Assembly: GCF_964019485.1 (NCBI RefSeq)
Contig: NZ_OZ026448.1
Span: forward strand, 186,001 to 250,000
From: Spiroplasma endosymbiont of Agriotes lineatus
Lineage (GTDB): Bacteria; Bacillota_I; Bacilli_A; Mycoplasmatales; Nriv7
Reading direction: 5' to 3'
DNA length: 64,000 nt
In this document: piece by piece, positions 20,401-30,318 of the stretch
How positions within the stretch are numbered: position 1 is the stretch's first letter
Layout: each line of letters starts with the position of its first letter
Notes under the pieces: generated by a model
Seen by the model: only the letters and a program-made list of their open reading frames with translations
Told to the model about the DNA's origin: nothing
Databases searched by the model: none
Made by a program: the position numbers and the translations under genes

Positions 20401-21848
20401 GTGAGTATCAAATGATTGCTCATAATTTTACTAAAGAGATGTTTGGTGTGAATAATGTGTTTCGTGCGGGAACAATTTCTACCGTGGCACAAAAAACAGC
20501 ATTTGGTTATGCTCGTGGTTATTTGGGAAATGTGAAAGGTAATCATTTTGTTAAAAAATCATATTTAGAATGATTAGCACAAGGTTGTGAGGGTGTTAAA
20601 CGAACAACCGGACAACATCCAGGGGGAATTATTGTTGTTCCTAAGAACTATGATGTTAATGATTTTACACCAGTAAATTTCCCGGCCGATGATATTACTT
20701 CGCAGTGAAAAACAACGCATTTTGATTTTCATGCTATTCATGATAACTTGTTAAAGTTAGATATTTTGGGACATGTTGATCCGACAGCTTTAAAAATGTT
20801 ACATGACCTTACTGGATATGATCCGCAAAATATTTTGTGTAATGATGCCGAAGTGCTTTCATTATTTAGTTCCCCAGAAATTATGAAGATTACTAGTAGT
20901 GATATTAATAACGAAAAAACTGGGGCGGTGGGTTTACCTGAGTTTGGCACTCAATTTGTTCGTAAAATGTTAGAAGAAACAAATCCGACTAGTTTTGCTG
21001 ATTTAGTACAAATTTCTGGATTATCACATGGTACTGATGTGTGAGTAAATAATGCCCAAACATTAATTACTCATCAAGATTTAAAATTAAAAGATGTTAT
21101 TGGTTGTCGTGATGATATTATGACTTATTTAATTCATCGTGAGATTCCGTCAGATATTGCTTTTAACATTATGGAAACCGTTCGTAAAGGAAAAGGTGTC
21201 ACTGATGAGCAACAAAAAATTATGATTAGTCATAATGTTCCCCAATGATATATTTCATCTTGTCAAAAAATTAAGTATATGTTTCCTAAAGCCCACGCGA
21301 CAGCTTATGTTTTAATGGCTTTGCGGATTGCTTGATATAAAATTAATTATCCGCACGAATATTATGCAACTTATTTTTCAACACGATGTGATGTTTTTGA
21401 TATTAAAACGATTGCCAAGGGGGGAAATGCTGTTTTAACAAAATTAACCGATATCTTATCACGAATGGATAATGGTTATAATGTTGTTAATAAATTAACT
21501 CAAAAGGAGAAGGATTTAGTACCAGTGTTGGAAGTAGCGTTAGAAATGTATGCTCGCAAAATTGAATTTATTGGTATTAATTTAGAATATTCTTTAGCAA
21601 CAAATTTTGTTGTTCAAGAGTTTAATGGCTTTAAAAAGATTGTTCCTCCATTATCAGCATTAGATGGTTTGGGTAGTACTGTTGCTAATTCAATTGTCGA
21701 AGCTAGAACTGAAAGAGCGATTGCTTCTTTGGAAGATTTGCAAAAAAGAACTAGTATTACTAAAACTCATTTAAAGGAATTTGAGGAGATGGGTATCCTA
21801 TCAGGTTTAGATAAATTTGATCAAATATCTTTGAACTTTTTTGAATAA
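17490..21848 (+). CDS. polC: DNA polymerase III PolC-type catalytic subunit
   Basis: 1452 residues in one uninterrupted frame; the replicative polymerase of low-GC Gram-positives. Domains in order: N-terminal region, OB fold (~240-310), PHP domain beginning [11 protein letters not shown], inserted DEDDh 3'-5' exonuclease ([19 protein letters not shown] ... HRADYDAE), second PHP half, zinc finger (YVCSQC ... PPKNCPQC), palm with catalytic [10 protein letters not shown], fingers, and a C-terminal helix-hairpin-helix region. All key residues are visible. ATG at 17490 follows AAGGAGC. No rseP or proS gene lies between cdsA and polC. Confidence 0.97.
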
Positions 21849-22006
21849 AATGTGAATTAAGTTTTATCAAAAGCAGTAATGATAATTTCAGAAAGCAAAT
21901 AAAAAGGTCATCAACTTGATGGATTAACAAGAGTTGATATAATCATTTCTTTTATTTTTTATGGGTTTATTGCATAACCATTATTGAATTAATATGAACC
22001 ATTCTT
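21849..22006. other. Intergenic region after polC
   Basis: No gene. A weak 7-bp stem ATCAACT / AGTTGAT (21910-21940) followed by a T-rich stretch might terminate polC transcripts, but I would not rely on it. Confidence 0.3.
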
Positions 22007-23229
22007 TTGATAGATTACAATAAAATAAGTTGGACCATAATTATATAGACTTCGAAATTATTAAGAAAGAAGGAATATAAAAATGGGAAATAAAACCTCA
22101 TACTCTAAAGAATTTAAAAAACAAATTGTCATGCTATACAAAAATGGCAAAAGTGTTATTAATTTAGGGAAAGAATATAATTTACCAAAACCAACTATTT
22201 ATAGTTGAGTTAAAAATTATAATAATTCTGGTTCATTTAAAGCAAAAGACAATCGCACACTAGAAGAAAATGAAATAATAACTTTACGAAAAGAACTTAA
22301 AGACTTAAAAATGGAAAATGACATTTTAAAGCAATCGACACTGATAATGGCCAAAAAATAACAATAATTAATAGCAATAAGAAAAAATATTCGATAAGAA
22401 AAATGTGTAAATTATTAAATATTTCAAAATCCAATTACTATTATCAAATTAATAAATACACAAGGAAAATAGTGAATAATTATAATCAAGAAATTATCAG
22501 TGCATTTAACGAAAGCCGCCAAGTCTATGGAGCTCGAAAAATCAAAGTATTATTAGCTCATAAAAGTATTAACCTATCTAGACGCAAAATTAGAAACATT
22601 ATGAAAAACAATAATTTGATATCAAAGTACACAAAAACAAGACTTAAATGCAAAAATATTCAAGTAAATAATGATCCAGTAAATAACATTGTAAACCGAG
22701 ACTTTAATAATAGAAAAATAAATGAAATTATCGTTAGTGACTTAACTTATATAAAAGTGGGTTTTAAATGATTTTATGTGTGTCTCCTAATTGATTTGTA
22801 TAATCGCGAGATTGTTGGTTATAGTTCCGGACCAAATAAAAATACGGAGTTGGTTTATCAAGCTATTATGCGAATTACTAGACCATTATCAAAAATTGAA
22901 ATATTTCATACCGACCGAGGTAATGAGTTTAAAAATAATATAATTGATCAATTATTATCTACATTTAAAATTCAAAGATCATTGAGTGCGAAGGGTTGTC
23001 CATATGATAATGCAGTTGCTAAAGCAACTTATAAAGTTTTTAAAACAGAATTTATTAATGGTAGAAAATTCAATGATCTTGCACAATTAGAACTTGAATT
23101 ATTTGATTACATTAATTGATACAATAATCTTGGAGTACATGGCAGGGCAGTTTAAATTATTTATCTCCAGTTACTTTCAGGAAAACAAATGTCTACATAA
23201 AAAGTGTCCTAAAAAGGGTTGCCATTCCA
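22007..23229 (+). mobile_element. IS3-family element IS-A, copy 1, inactive
   Basis: orfA (22083-22361, 92 aa, HTH plus leucine zipper) is intact. orfB, entered by -1 frameshift near 22358, has the catalytic Asp residues (SDLTYI, HTDRGN) but the third catalytic residue is changed: VAKATYK where other copies read VAEATYK (Glu to Lys). A 5-bp duplication near 23145 (GGCAGGGCAG) also truncates the C-terminus at 23155. The left end has four extra bases. Dead copy; flanks show no target duplication. Confidence 0.9.
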
Positions 23230-23529
23230 ATTCGATAATTCTGGTTCTTTTAAAGCAAAAGATATCAAAGTAATGAAGAAAATGAATTAATTTAATTACG
23301 AAAAAAAATAAAACAATTACGAATGAAAAACGATATTTTAAAGCAAGCAGCACTGATATGATAATTGGCAAAAAATAGGAATTATTAACAATAATAAAGA
23401 AAAATATTCCGTGCTAAAAATGTGTCAAATATTAAAAATAGCAAAATCAACATATTATTATCAAACTAATAATTGTGTTAAGTATTATGTTAACAATTAT
23501 GAACAAGAAGTTATCAGTGCATTTATTAG
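23230..23529 (+). mobile_element. Internal fragment of IS-B
   Basis: Corresponds to the end of orfA and the start of orfB of IS-B (AAAGCAAAAGATATC ... TTATCAGTGCATTTA). Both termini are missing. It joins directly to the right end of IS-A copy 1 and then to repeat S. Confidence 0.75.
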
Positions 23530-23757
23530 TTTGATTGTTATTTATTAACTTAACTGGTAAAAACTTCTTTTGGTTATGGCGACCACCCACAATTTATCGT
23601 GCTTTAATACATACCAACATTATTAATTCACTTGTATTTAATTTTCAAAGAACAAATTTTAACACCTTATAAAATAAAAAGACAATCATTGCTGACTGCC
23701 TTAATACTTATTCAAATCCTTTACCTACCTAACAAAAATTTATGCGCCCCCCCGCCC
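23530..23757. repeat. Dispersed repeat S, copy 3 (shortened)
   Basis: Right part of repeat S, ending AAAATTTATGCGCC and followed by a striking C-rich tract (23746-23760), unusual in this genome. Confidence 0.6.
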
Positions 23758-23774
23758 CCGCGGTTCAGGTTCGT

Positions 23775-24188
23775 TTTCATACTACTTATGAGTTTTTAAT
23801 ACAAACAATGGTATCAATTTCTATTAAAACATCTTTAGGCAATCTCGCAACTTCAACACAAACTCTAACTAGGGGGCTGGCTTTCACGCACTAAAATAAG
23901 TGGCATAAACATCGTTAATGGCTTTAAAATCATTCATATCTTTAATAAAAATACTAAATTTAACAACATCATTTTAGCGAATTACTACTAGTTTCAATAA
24001 TATTAGATTTTAAGTTTTCTAATACTTGCTTTGTTTGTTCCAAAATACCCCCAAACAATATTAGAAGTTTCAGGAACAATTGGAATTTTTCCAGAAATAA
24101 ATACAAAATTAGCTACTTGAATCGCTTGTGAATATGGTCCCCGCCGCACTAACTAGGGGCTTTATTAGTATTAATTTACTTTCATTCA
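23775..24188 (-). pseudogene. ridA: RidA/YjgF-family gene, decayed
   Basis: Translated pieces in alternating frames give [45 protein letters not shown] and EVARLPKDVLIEID, the conserved order of RidA enamine/imine deaminases (~125 aa). The reading frame is broken by small insertions. Two of these contain the same GC-rich motif CCCCTAGTTAG (near 23868 and 24150), and one is a run of G/C near 24045. Nonfunctional. Confidence 0.8.
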
Positions 24189-24257
24189 AAATAACTCCTT
24201 AAACTAATATCATTAAGTAAGTTGATTATATAATAAATTTTATCAATAATTTAACAA

Positions 24258-25196
24258 TTATAATTTAGTTTCTTTAAATTTTCCAGCAGCAATTTCTTTA
24301 TTAATTCGTTTTTTAAATACTAATAAATAAACCATTGGTAACATCACACTACCACCAATAAAATTACCTAATAATGTTGGTAACATATTCATTATTGAAA
24401 ATATTTCAAAATCTTGACCTACCCTACCATTATTTAAAAATAAACCAGTCATTCAAATATAAGCATTAGCAACAATATGTTGAAATCCAGAAATTCCAAA
24501 CGCTAAAATTACAAAGAAACATAATAATACCTTAGTTACTGAATTTTTAACAGACATATTCATTCAGAACAATCCTGCAATTAAAATATTACAATAAATG
24601 CCACTAACAAAATTTTTTAAAAAAATTGTTCAATCAAGAGTACTCGGACTTGAACCAATTTTCTTATCATAAATATACTTAAAAACATTATAAAACTCAG
24701 AATTAACTTTCATATGTCCCATTAAATAAGTTGATATCGCAACAATTAATGCTCCTAAACAATTACCAACTAATACTAAAGACAAATTTGAAACCATTCG
24801 ACACAATTTTGCTTCTCTTTTAACTATTGGTAATAAGGTCAATGAATTAGAAGTAAATAATGTTCCCCCAATAAAAATAACCATTAATATTGCTGGCGTA
24901 AAAGTTAGTCCCGTAATTAAAGAAATAACACCAGAAGGAATACCATTAGGTTTTAAATTTCCATTATTGTCTTTAATAATAAATCCTGATAAAACAACAA
25001 TAACAATAACATAGGCAAGTGCTACAAAAAAACCTGCCATAATGCCAAATAGAAATGTCTTATATCAATTTTCTCGTAATTTTTGAAAAGCATATTCAAA
25101 TACTTCAACAAATGTGTCTTCATGTGAAATATGATCTTTAATAAGGACAGCATTACTATCATCAAAACTATACAATGGTTTTTCTTTTGAACTCAT
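24258..25196 (-). CDS. Formate/nitrite transporter (FNT) family channel
   Basis: 312-residue membrane protein with six main hydrophobic segments plus the FNT re-entrant regions. The C-terminal half has GISGFQHIVANAYIW, the counterpart of the family motif with the pore His (G-x-E/Q-H-x-V-A-N), and the N-terminal half has the matching FIGGTLFTSNS. FNT channels of the FocA/NirC/HSC type export small anions such as formate or lactate with protons, which would suit a fermenting cell. Substrate unproven. ATG is preceded by AAAGGAGATCG. The N-terminal 50 residues are cytoplasmic. Single gene. Confidence 0.9.
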
Positions 25197-25417
25197 TTAT
25201 TCGATCTCCTTTGATGTTCATATTAAAAAATAAATAAATATTTTCAATTATTTATATTATGTAATAAAAGATTAAAAATTACAAGAAAAATAAAAGGTCG
25301 CGTTTAGTTTTCTTAGGTATTTTTAAAAAAAGAAAAAATAATCATTTGGATAGGCTACAATAAGTTGGACCATAATTATATAGACTTCGAAATTATTAAG
25401 AAAGAAGGAATATAAAA

Positions 25418-25696
25418 ATGGGAAATAAAACCTCATACTCTAAAGAATTTAAAAAACAAATTGTCATGCTATACAAAAATGGGAAAAGTGTTATTAATTT
25501 AGGGAGAGAATATAATTTACCAAAACCAACTATTTATAGTTGAGTTAAAAATTATAATAATTCTGGTTCATTTAAAGCAAAAGACAATCGCACACTAGAA
25601 GAAAATGAAATAATAACTTTACGAAAAGAACTTAAAGACTTAAAAATGGAAAATGACATTTTAAAGCAATCGACACTGATAATGGCCAAAAAATAA
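25418..25696 (+). CDS. IS3-family transposase OrfA (IS-A copy 2)
   Basis: 92 residues: N-terminal helix-turn-helix ([15 protein letters not shown] ... [13 protein letters not shown]) for terminal-repeat binding, then a heptad-like leucine zipper ([19 protein letters not shown]). Ends ...GCC AAAAAA TAA; the A6 run is a -1 slippage site that fuses it to OrfB. One TGA is Trp. RBS GAAGGAATATAAAA. Confidence 0.9.
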
Positions 25697-26529
25697 CAAT
25701 AATTAATAGCAATAAGAAAAAATATTCAATAAGAAAAATGTGTAAATTATTAAATATTTCAAAATCCAATTACTATTATCAAATTAATAAATACACAAGG
25801 AAAATAGTGAATAATTATAATCAAGAAATTATCAGTGCATTTAACGAAAGCCGCCAAGTCTATGGAGCCCGAAAAATCAAAGTAGTATTAGCTCATAAAA
25901 GTATTAACCTATCTAGACACAAAATTAGAAACATTATGAAAAACAATAATTTGATATCAAAGTACACAAAAACAAGACTTAAATGCAAAAATATTCAAGT
26001 AAATAATGATCCAGTAAATAACATTGTAAACCGAGACTTTAATAATAGAAAAATAAATGAAATTATCGTTAGTGACTTAACTTATATAAAAGTGGGTTTT
26101 AAATGATTTTATGTATGTCTCCTAATTGATTTGTATAATCGCGAGATTGTTGGTTATAGTTCCGGACCAAATAAAAATACGGAGTTGGTTTATCAAGCTA
26201 TTATGCGAATTACTAGACCATTATCAAAAATTGAAATATTTCATACCGACCGAGGTAATGAGTTTAAAAATAATATAATTGATCAATTATTATCTACATT
26301 TAAAATTCAAAGATCATTGAGTGCGAAGGGTTGTCCTTATGATAATGCAGTTGCTGAAGCAACTTATAAAGTTTTTAAAACAGAATTTATTAATGGTAGA
26401 AAATTCAATGATCTTGCACAATTAGAACTTGAATTATTTGATTACATTAATTGATACAATAATCTTAGAATACATGGCAGTTTAAATTATTTATCTCCAG
26501 TTACTTTTAGAAAACAAATGTCTATATAA
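25693..26529 (+). CDS. IS3-family transposase OrfB (IS-A copy 2)
   Basis: About 278 residues when entered by -1 frameshift from orfA; an internal ATG at 25738 could also start it (263 aa). HTH_21-type region, then rve integrase core with D (SDLTYI), D (HTDRGNEF) and E ([11 protein letters not shown]), followed by the conserved WYN...HGSLNYLSP end of IS3 OrfB. Two TGA codons are Trp. Confidence 0.92.
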
Positions 26530-26817
26530 AAATTGTCCTAAAAAGGGTTGCCAATCCAATTTACTATAAATTATTTCAATATGCAAATTAAGTATATATT
26601 TCTTATGTATGATTTTTGTTGTAAAAACTTATTTTAATGTTTTTTTTATAAGCATTTTTCTTAGTTTTTATAACCTTTTATTGAGATTATGTTTGTTGAT
26701 ATTAAATATTTTGTTTTATTACTTATTTTTTAAATAAAATGATAATTAAATTATCGTTGCTTTTCATTAAAAATTATTTAAATCTTTACCTATCTAACAA
26801 AACTTTATGCGTTCAAA

Positions 26818-26845
26818 TAAAAAAGCAGAATATTCTGCTTTAAAT
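26818..26845 (-). terminator. Terminator of the tRNA operon
   Basis: Perfect 20-bp palindrome AAAGCAGAATATTCTGCTTT; read on the minus strand it is followed by a T6 run, 8 bp after the last tRNA. It abuts the MITE end. Confidence 0.85.
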
Positions 26846-26852
26846 TTCTTTA

Positions 26853-26941
26853 TGGTACCTAAGGCCGGACTCGAACCGACACAAACTTTAACATTTACTG
26901 GAGCTTAAATCCAGCGTGTCTACCAATTCCACCACTTAGGC
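26853..26941 (-). tRNA. tRNA-Leu (UAA)
   Basis: 89-nt class II tRNA with long variable arm. Anticodon stem CTGGA/TCCAG encloses TTTAAGC, anticodon UAA. The acceptor GCCTAAG pairs with CTTAGGT, leaving a G1:U72 wobble; discriminator A and encoded CCA. Last gene of the cluster. Confidence 0.95.
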
Positions 26942-26950
26942 ACTAACTAA

Positions 26951-27026
26951 TGGTACCCCGTGCAAGGCTCGAACTTGCGACCCTCTGGTTAAAAGCCAGA
27001 TGCTCTACCGGCTGAGCTAACGGAGC
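26951..27026 (-). tRNA. tRNA-Lys (UUU)
   Basis: 76 nt; anticodon loop CTTTTAA, anticodon UUU. Acceptor GCTCCGT pairs with ACGGGGT (two G:U pairs including position 1:72); CCA encoded. Confidence 0.95.
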
Positions 27027-27036
27027 ACACCAAATT

Positions 27037-27111
27037 TGGCTGGGGAGGGTGGATTTGAACCACCGCATCAAGGAGTCAAAGTCCTTTGCCTTGCCACTTG
27101 GCTACACCCCA
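27037..27111 (-). tRNA. tRNA-Gln (UUG)
   Basis: 75 nt; anticodon loop CTTTGAC, anticodon UUG. Acceptor TGGGGTG against CTCCCCA pairs except for a T6:T67 mismatch; CCA encoded, discriminator G. Confidence 0.93.
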
Positions 27112-27117
27112 ACATTA

Positions 27118-27201
27118 TGGTGGAGGGAGAGGGATTCGAACCCCCGAACCCTAAGGAGTTGGTTTACAGCCAACCGTGTTAAGCCACTTCACTATCCCTC
27201 C
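27118..27201 (-). tRNA. tRNA-Tyr (GUA)
   Basis: 84-nt class II tRNA; anticodon stem GTTGG/CCAAC encloses CTGTAAA, anticodon GUA. Acceptor GGAGGGA pairs with TCCCTCC; CCA encoded. Confidence 0.95.
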
Positions 27202-27211
27202 AAATAATTTA

Positions 27212-27287
27212 TGGTGCTGGCTATAGGAATTGAACCTACGACCTACCGCTTACAAGGCGGCTGCTCTGCCTGCTGAGCTAAGCCAGC
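27212..27287 (-). tRNA. tRNA-Thr (UGU)
   Basis: 76 nt; anticodon loop CTTGTAA, anticodon UGU. Acceptor GCTGGCT/AGCCAGC fully paired; CCA encoded. Confidence 0.95.
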
Positions 27288-27290
27288 GAA

Positions 27291-27366
27291 TGGTGGGTTG
27301 TGACGGGATTGAACCGCCGACCGCTCGCTTGTAAGGCGAGTGCTCTCCCGGCTGAGCTAACAACCC
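27291..27366 (-). tRNA. tRNA-Val (UAC)
   Basis: 76 nt; anticodon stem CTCGC/GCGAG encloses CTTACAA, anticodon UAC. Acceptor GGGTTGT/ACAACCC; CCA encoded. First gene of the six-tRNA operon Val-Thr-Tyr-Gln-Lys-Leu. Confidence 0.95.
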
Positions 27367-27495
27367 ATTCAATTTAGGACTTTATAATAATATAAAAAAA
27401 CATTCTCATTGTCAATTATTTTATCTTTAAAAATCCTAAATATAATAATAACTTTAAAGTATTAATTATTTAAAAATTAAATAATCCTCTAATTA

Positions 27496-28776
27496 TTAAC
27501 TCTTACCTAATAACTTAAACATTTTTTTCTTATATACTTCAACACCCGGTTGATTAAAAGGATTAACTTCTAGTAAATAAGCACTCATTGCACAAGCTTT
27601 AAAGAAAAAGTACACTAAGTAACCAAACATTATTTCATCCATTGTTTCTAACTCTAAAATAATATTAGGAACTTTCCCTTCATTACTATGCGCATCAATT
27701 GTTCCTTCTAAAGCTAAAGCATTAATTTGATGTAAAGAATAATTAGTTAAATAATTTAATTGATCTACATCATCACTATTAGTGGCAATTTTAACATCTA
27801 AAGGTGGTTTTTTAACTTGTAAAACTGTTTCAAATAAAACTTTACTTCCCTCTTGAATAAATTGTCCTAAGGAATGTAAATCAGTAGAAAAATTAACACT
27901 AGCAGGTAAAACTCCTTTACCATCTTTCCCTTCTGATTCACCAAATAACTGTTTTCATCATTCAGCCAAACTAGACATCTGACTTTCATAATTAACTAGC
28001 ATTTCTACAGGATATTGCTTTTCTTGATGTAATATTGTTCGCACCACAGCATATTTATATGCTTGATTTTCTAAGGTATCATTATTCAAATCTGCATATG
28101 CCTGATTAGCTCCCAGCATAACCTTATCAATATCAATTCCTGCCATTGCCATTACAAAAATACCAACAGGCGTTAATACTGAAAATCTACCACCAATATC
28201 ATCAGGAATAACTAAAGTTTCATAACCTTCTTTATTTGCTAAGTTTTTTAAAATCCCATTTTTAGTATCAGTAGTGGCAATAATCCTTGTTTTAGCAATT
28301 GCTTTACCTTTTTGTTTCTCTAATAAATCTCTAAAAAGACGAAAAGCAATCGCTGGTTCGGTTGTACTTCCTGATTTAGAAATAACATTAATAGCAAATT
28401 CCTTATCTTTAACATATTCTAAAATTTGATTAGTATATGATGATGATAATGTATTACCAACAAATATTATTTCTAATGAATCTTGAGAATATAATCCTTT
28501 AATCATATCAATAGCTGCTTTAGCGCCTAAATAAGAGCCACCAATTCCAATAACAATCAAAACTTTAATTTCAGGAATTAATCGTTTAGCAATAATTTTC
28601 ATTGCTTCTCATTCAGTTTTATTATAATTTTTTGGTAAATCTACTCAACCTAAAAAATTACTGCCAAGACCTTTTCTTTCAGTAATCATTGTTTTATGAA
28701 TTGAATGAATTTTATCTTGATATTTATTAAGTTCTTGAATTGTTAAATGTGTATAACTAATACTTGTTTTAATCAT
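27496..28776 (-). CDS. pgi: Glucose-6-phosphate isomerase
   Basis: 426 residues, the short form found in low-GC Gram-positives and mollicutes. Interconverts glucose-6-phosphate and fructose-6-phosphate. Sugar-phosphate-binding signatures: [45 protein letters not shown] and, near the C-terminus, [13 protein letters not shown] with the catalytic Lys. TGA codons include WW in SLAEWWKQLFG. Start ATG lies 3 bp after the stop of the S1-domain gene, so the two are translated from one mRNA. Confidence 0.96.
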
Positions 28777-28779
28777 ATA

Positions 28780-29184
28780 TTATTCGTCACTTTCACTAAT
28801 TTGTTCACTACTATTAATTCACTGCGATAAGTTATTAGATAAATCTTCAAATCCTGATCCTGATTCTTTAATATGTAAAGACCCACGATTTTGTTCTTCT
28901 TTATAAAGTGATTTATGACTTAAACTTAGTTGCTTTTTATCAACATCAAAATTTAACACTTCTAAACGATAAACTTTATCAACTTCTGCAAATTCATTAA
29001 TATCTTTAACATATCCATCAGAAAACTGACTAATATGACACATCCCAGTTACTCGCTCTGGTTTTGACTGTAAAGAAGTGCTGTTTTCAATAACATTATC
29101 AACGATGTTTTCAATAACATAAAACACACCTCATGATAAAACAGCAGTACATTTTGCTTCAACAATGTCACCTTTTTTATACAT
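28780..29184 (-). CDS. S1-domain RNA-binding protein
   Basis: 134 residues: one S1 domain over residues 1-85 (GDIVEAKCTAVLSWGVFYV ... GMCHISQFSDGYVKDINEF ... VLNFDVDKKQLSLSHK) followed by a polar, low-complexity tail. Resembles the general-stress/ribosome-associated small S1 proteins (YugI/CvfD group) often found next to pgi in Firmicutes. Probably binds RNA on the ribosome. RBS AAAGGAGAG precedes ATG. Confidence 0.85.
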
Positions 29185-29318
29185 AAAATCTCTCCTTTGA
29201 TTTCAGTAAATATTTTCACATATTCACATGATACCTAATTATAACATTGAGAAAAATAAATATTCATTTTTATTTGCAAAAAATTTACTTTTTATAAAAA
29301 ATATAAATACTTTAAAAA

Positions 29319-29882
29319 TTAAAATCTTTCAATTCCAATTTCAGTTATTGCTTGATGCATTAAAATATCATTTTTATCAACTGTTATTTTTTCTATAGTT
29401 TTTTGTCAACTATAACCAATTCCAATAATTAGATTTTTAAAATTTACTAAAGTCCGGTCATAATATCCTTTCCCATAACCAATCCTAGTACCGATACTAT
29501 CGTACGCTAAAAATGGCAAGAAACAAATATTAATTTCCGAAGTCATTAACATTTTACATTGCAAATTAGGTTGCAAAATATTGCAATCATTATCAATTAC
29601 TAAATCATCAAAACTAGTAATTTGATAAAATAATAAAGAATTATCATCTTGCATTCTTGGTAATCCAACAATCTTGTCATTATTAAAACAAAAACTAATT
29701 AAAGGATTAACATTAATTTCTCCCCTAATAGGTGAAAATAATCCAATTATTTTTGCTTTTTGAAAATCGTCATTATCAATAGTAAAATTAATAATTTTCT
29801 GATCATATTGCTCTTTATCACCTTTTACCATTGCTAATCTTACTTTTAAAGATGATTTTCGTAATAAATGTTTATTAAACAT
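29319..29882 (-). CDS. 5-formyltetrahydrofolate cyclo-ligase family protein
   Basis: 187 residues, standard length. Converts 5-formyl-THF to 5,10-methenyl-THF with ATP. The family shows an N-terminal basic region (RKSSLKVRLAMVKGDKEQYD), FSPIRGEINVNPLI in the middle and the C-terminal ATP/folate motif FLAYDSIGTRIGYGKGYYDR. Starts 23 bp after the sufU-like gene stop on the same strand with RBS AGGAGG, so it may share its transcript. Confidence 0.92.
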
Positions 29883-29904
29883 TCAAGCACCTCCTTATAA
29901 TTTA

Positions 29905-30318
29905 TTATAACATTATTAAAAAACCAGTACTTGCCAATAATGAACACCGCTTACGATTTGGTTGTTTTTTAGTATGAGTAAATACAATTAAGTCTTCTAA
30001 AATAACACTATCATAATCTTTAACATTAATCATTAATAAATAATTATTTAAAATTGCTATTGCTTGATGTTTTGATTTATTAGTAATGGTTTGACAAATC
30101 AAGTCAGCACTAGAAGTTGCAATTGCACAAGCATAACCCATAAAACGAGCCGAAACAATAACATCATTGATAACTACTAACTGTAAATTTAACTGATCAG
30201 CACAACTCAAATTCGGTTGCAATCGTTCAATTGCTTGGTTATGTTCAATAAAACCTTGATATTGAGGATTTTGATAATGATTAATAATTATCTTTCTTCA
30301 TTCATTATAAGAAATCAT
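29905..30318 (-). CDS. sufU: SufU-type Fe-S cluster assembly sulfurtransferase
   Basis: 137 residues of the IscU/SufU fold. Three ligand Cys and the Asp are in place: NLSCADQL, GYACAIATSSADL and RKRCSLLASTGF. Spacing between the second and third Cys fits SufU, the Zn-dependent partner that accepts sulfur from SufS. The start overlaps the sufS end by 14 bp, which supports translational coupling. No sufB/C/D or sufT is seen in the window, consistent with the reduced SufS-SufU system of mollicutes. A TGA (NEWRK) is Trp. Confidence 0.92.

Larger units (their letters stand above)
25347..26558 (+). mobile_element. IS3-family element IS-A, copy 2, apparently intact
   Basis: 1212 bp with imperfect terminal repeats (TGGATAGGCTACAATAAG and TGGATTGGCAACCCTTTTTA on the opposite strand), flanked by ATT on both sides, a 3-bp target duplication as expected for IS3. 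Both reading frames are open and the catalytic triad is complete. The other four copies in the window are broken, so this one is the likely source of activity. Confidence 0.92.
25296..26814 (+). mobile_element. MITE (ISLre2-related) split by IS-A copy 2
   Basis: Ends GGTCGCGTTTAGTTTTCTTA (25296) and ...ACTTTATGCGTTC (26814) are those of the 304-bp MITE. IS-A copy 2 sits 51 bp inside the left end. The uninterrupted sequence of the insertion site is known from 14720-14750, so the element can be reconstructed exactly. The 9-bp flanks are AAAATAAAA and AAATAAAAA, similar but in an A-rich context. Confidence 0.85.
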
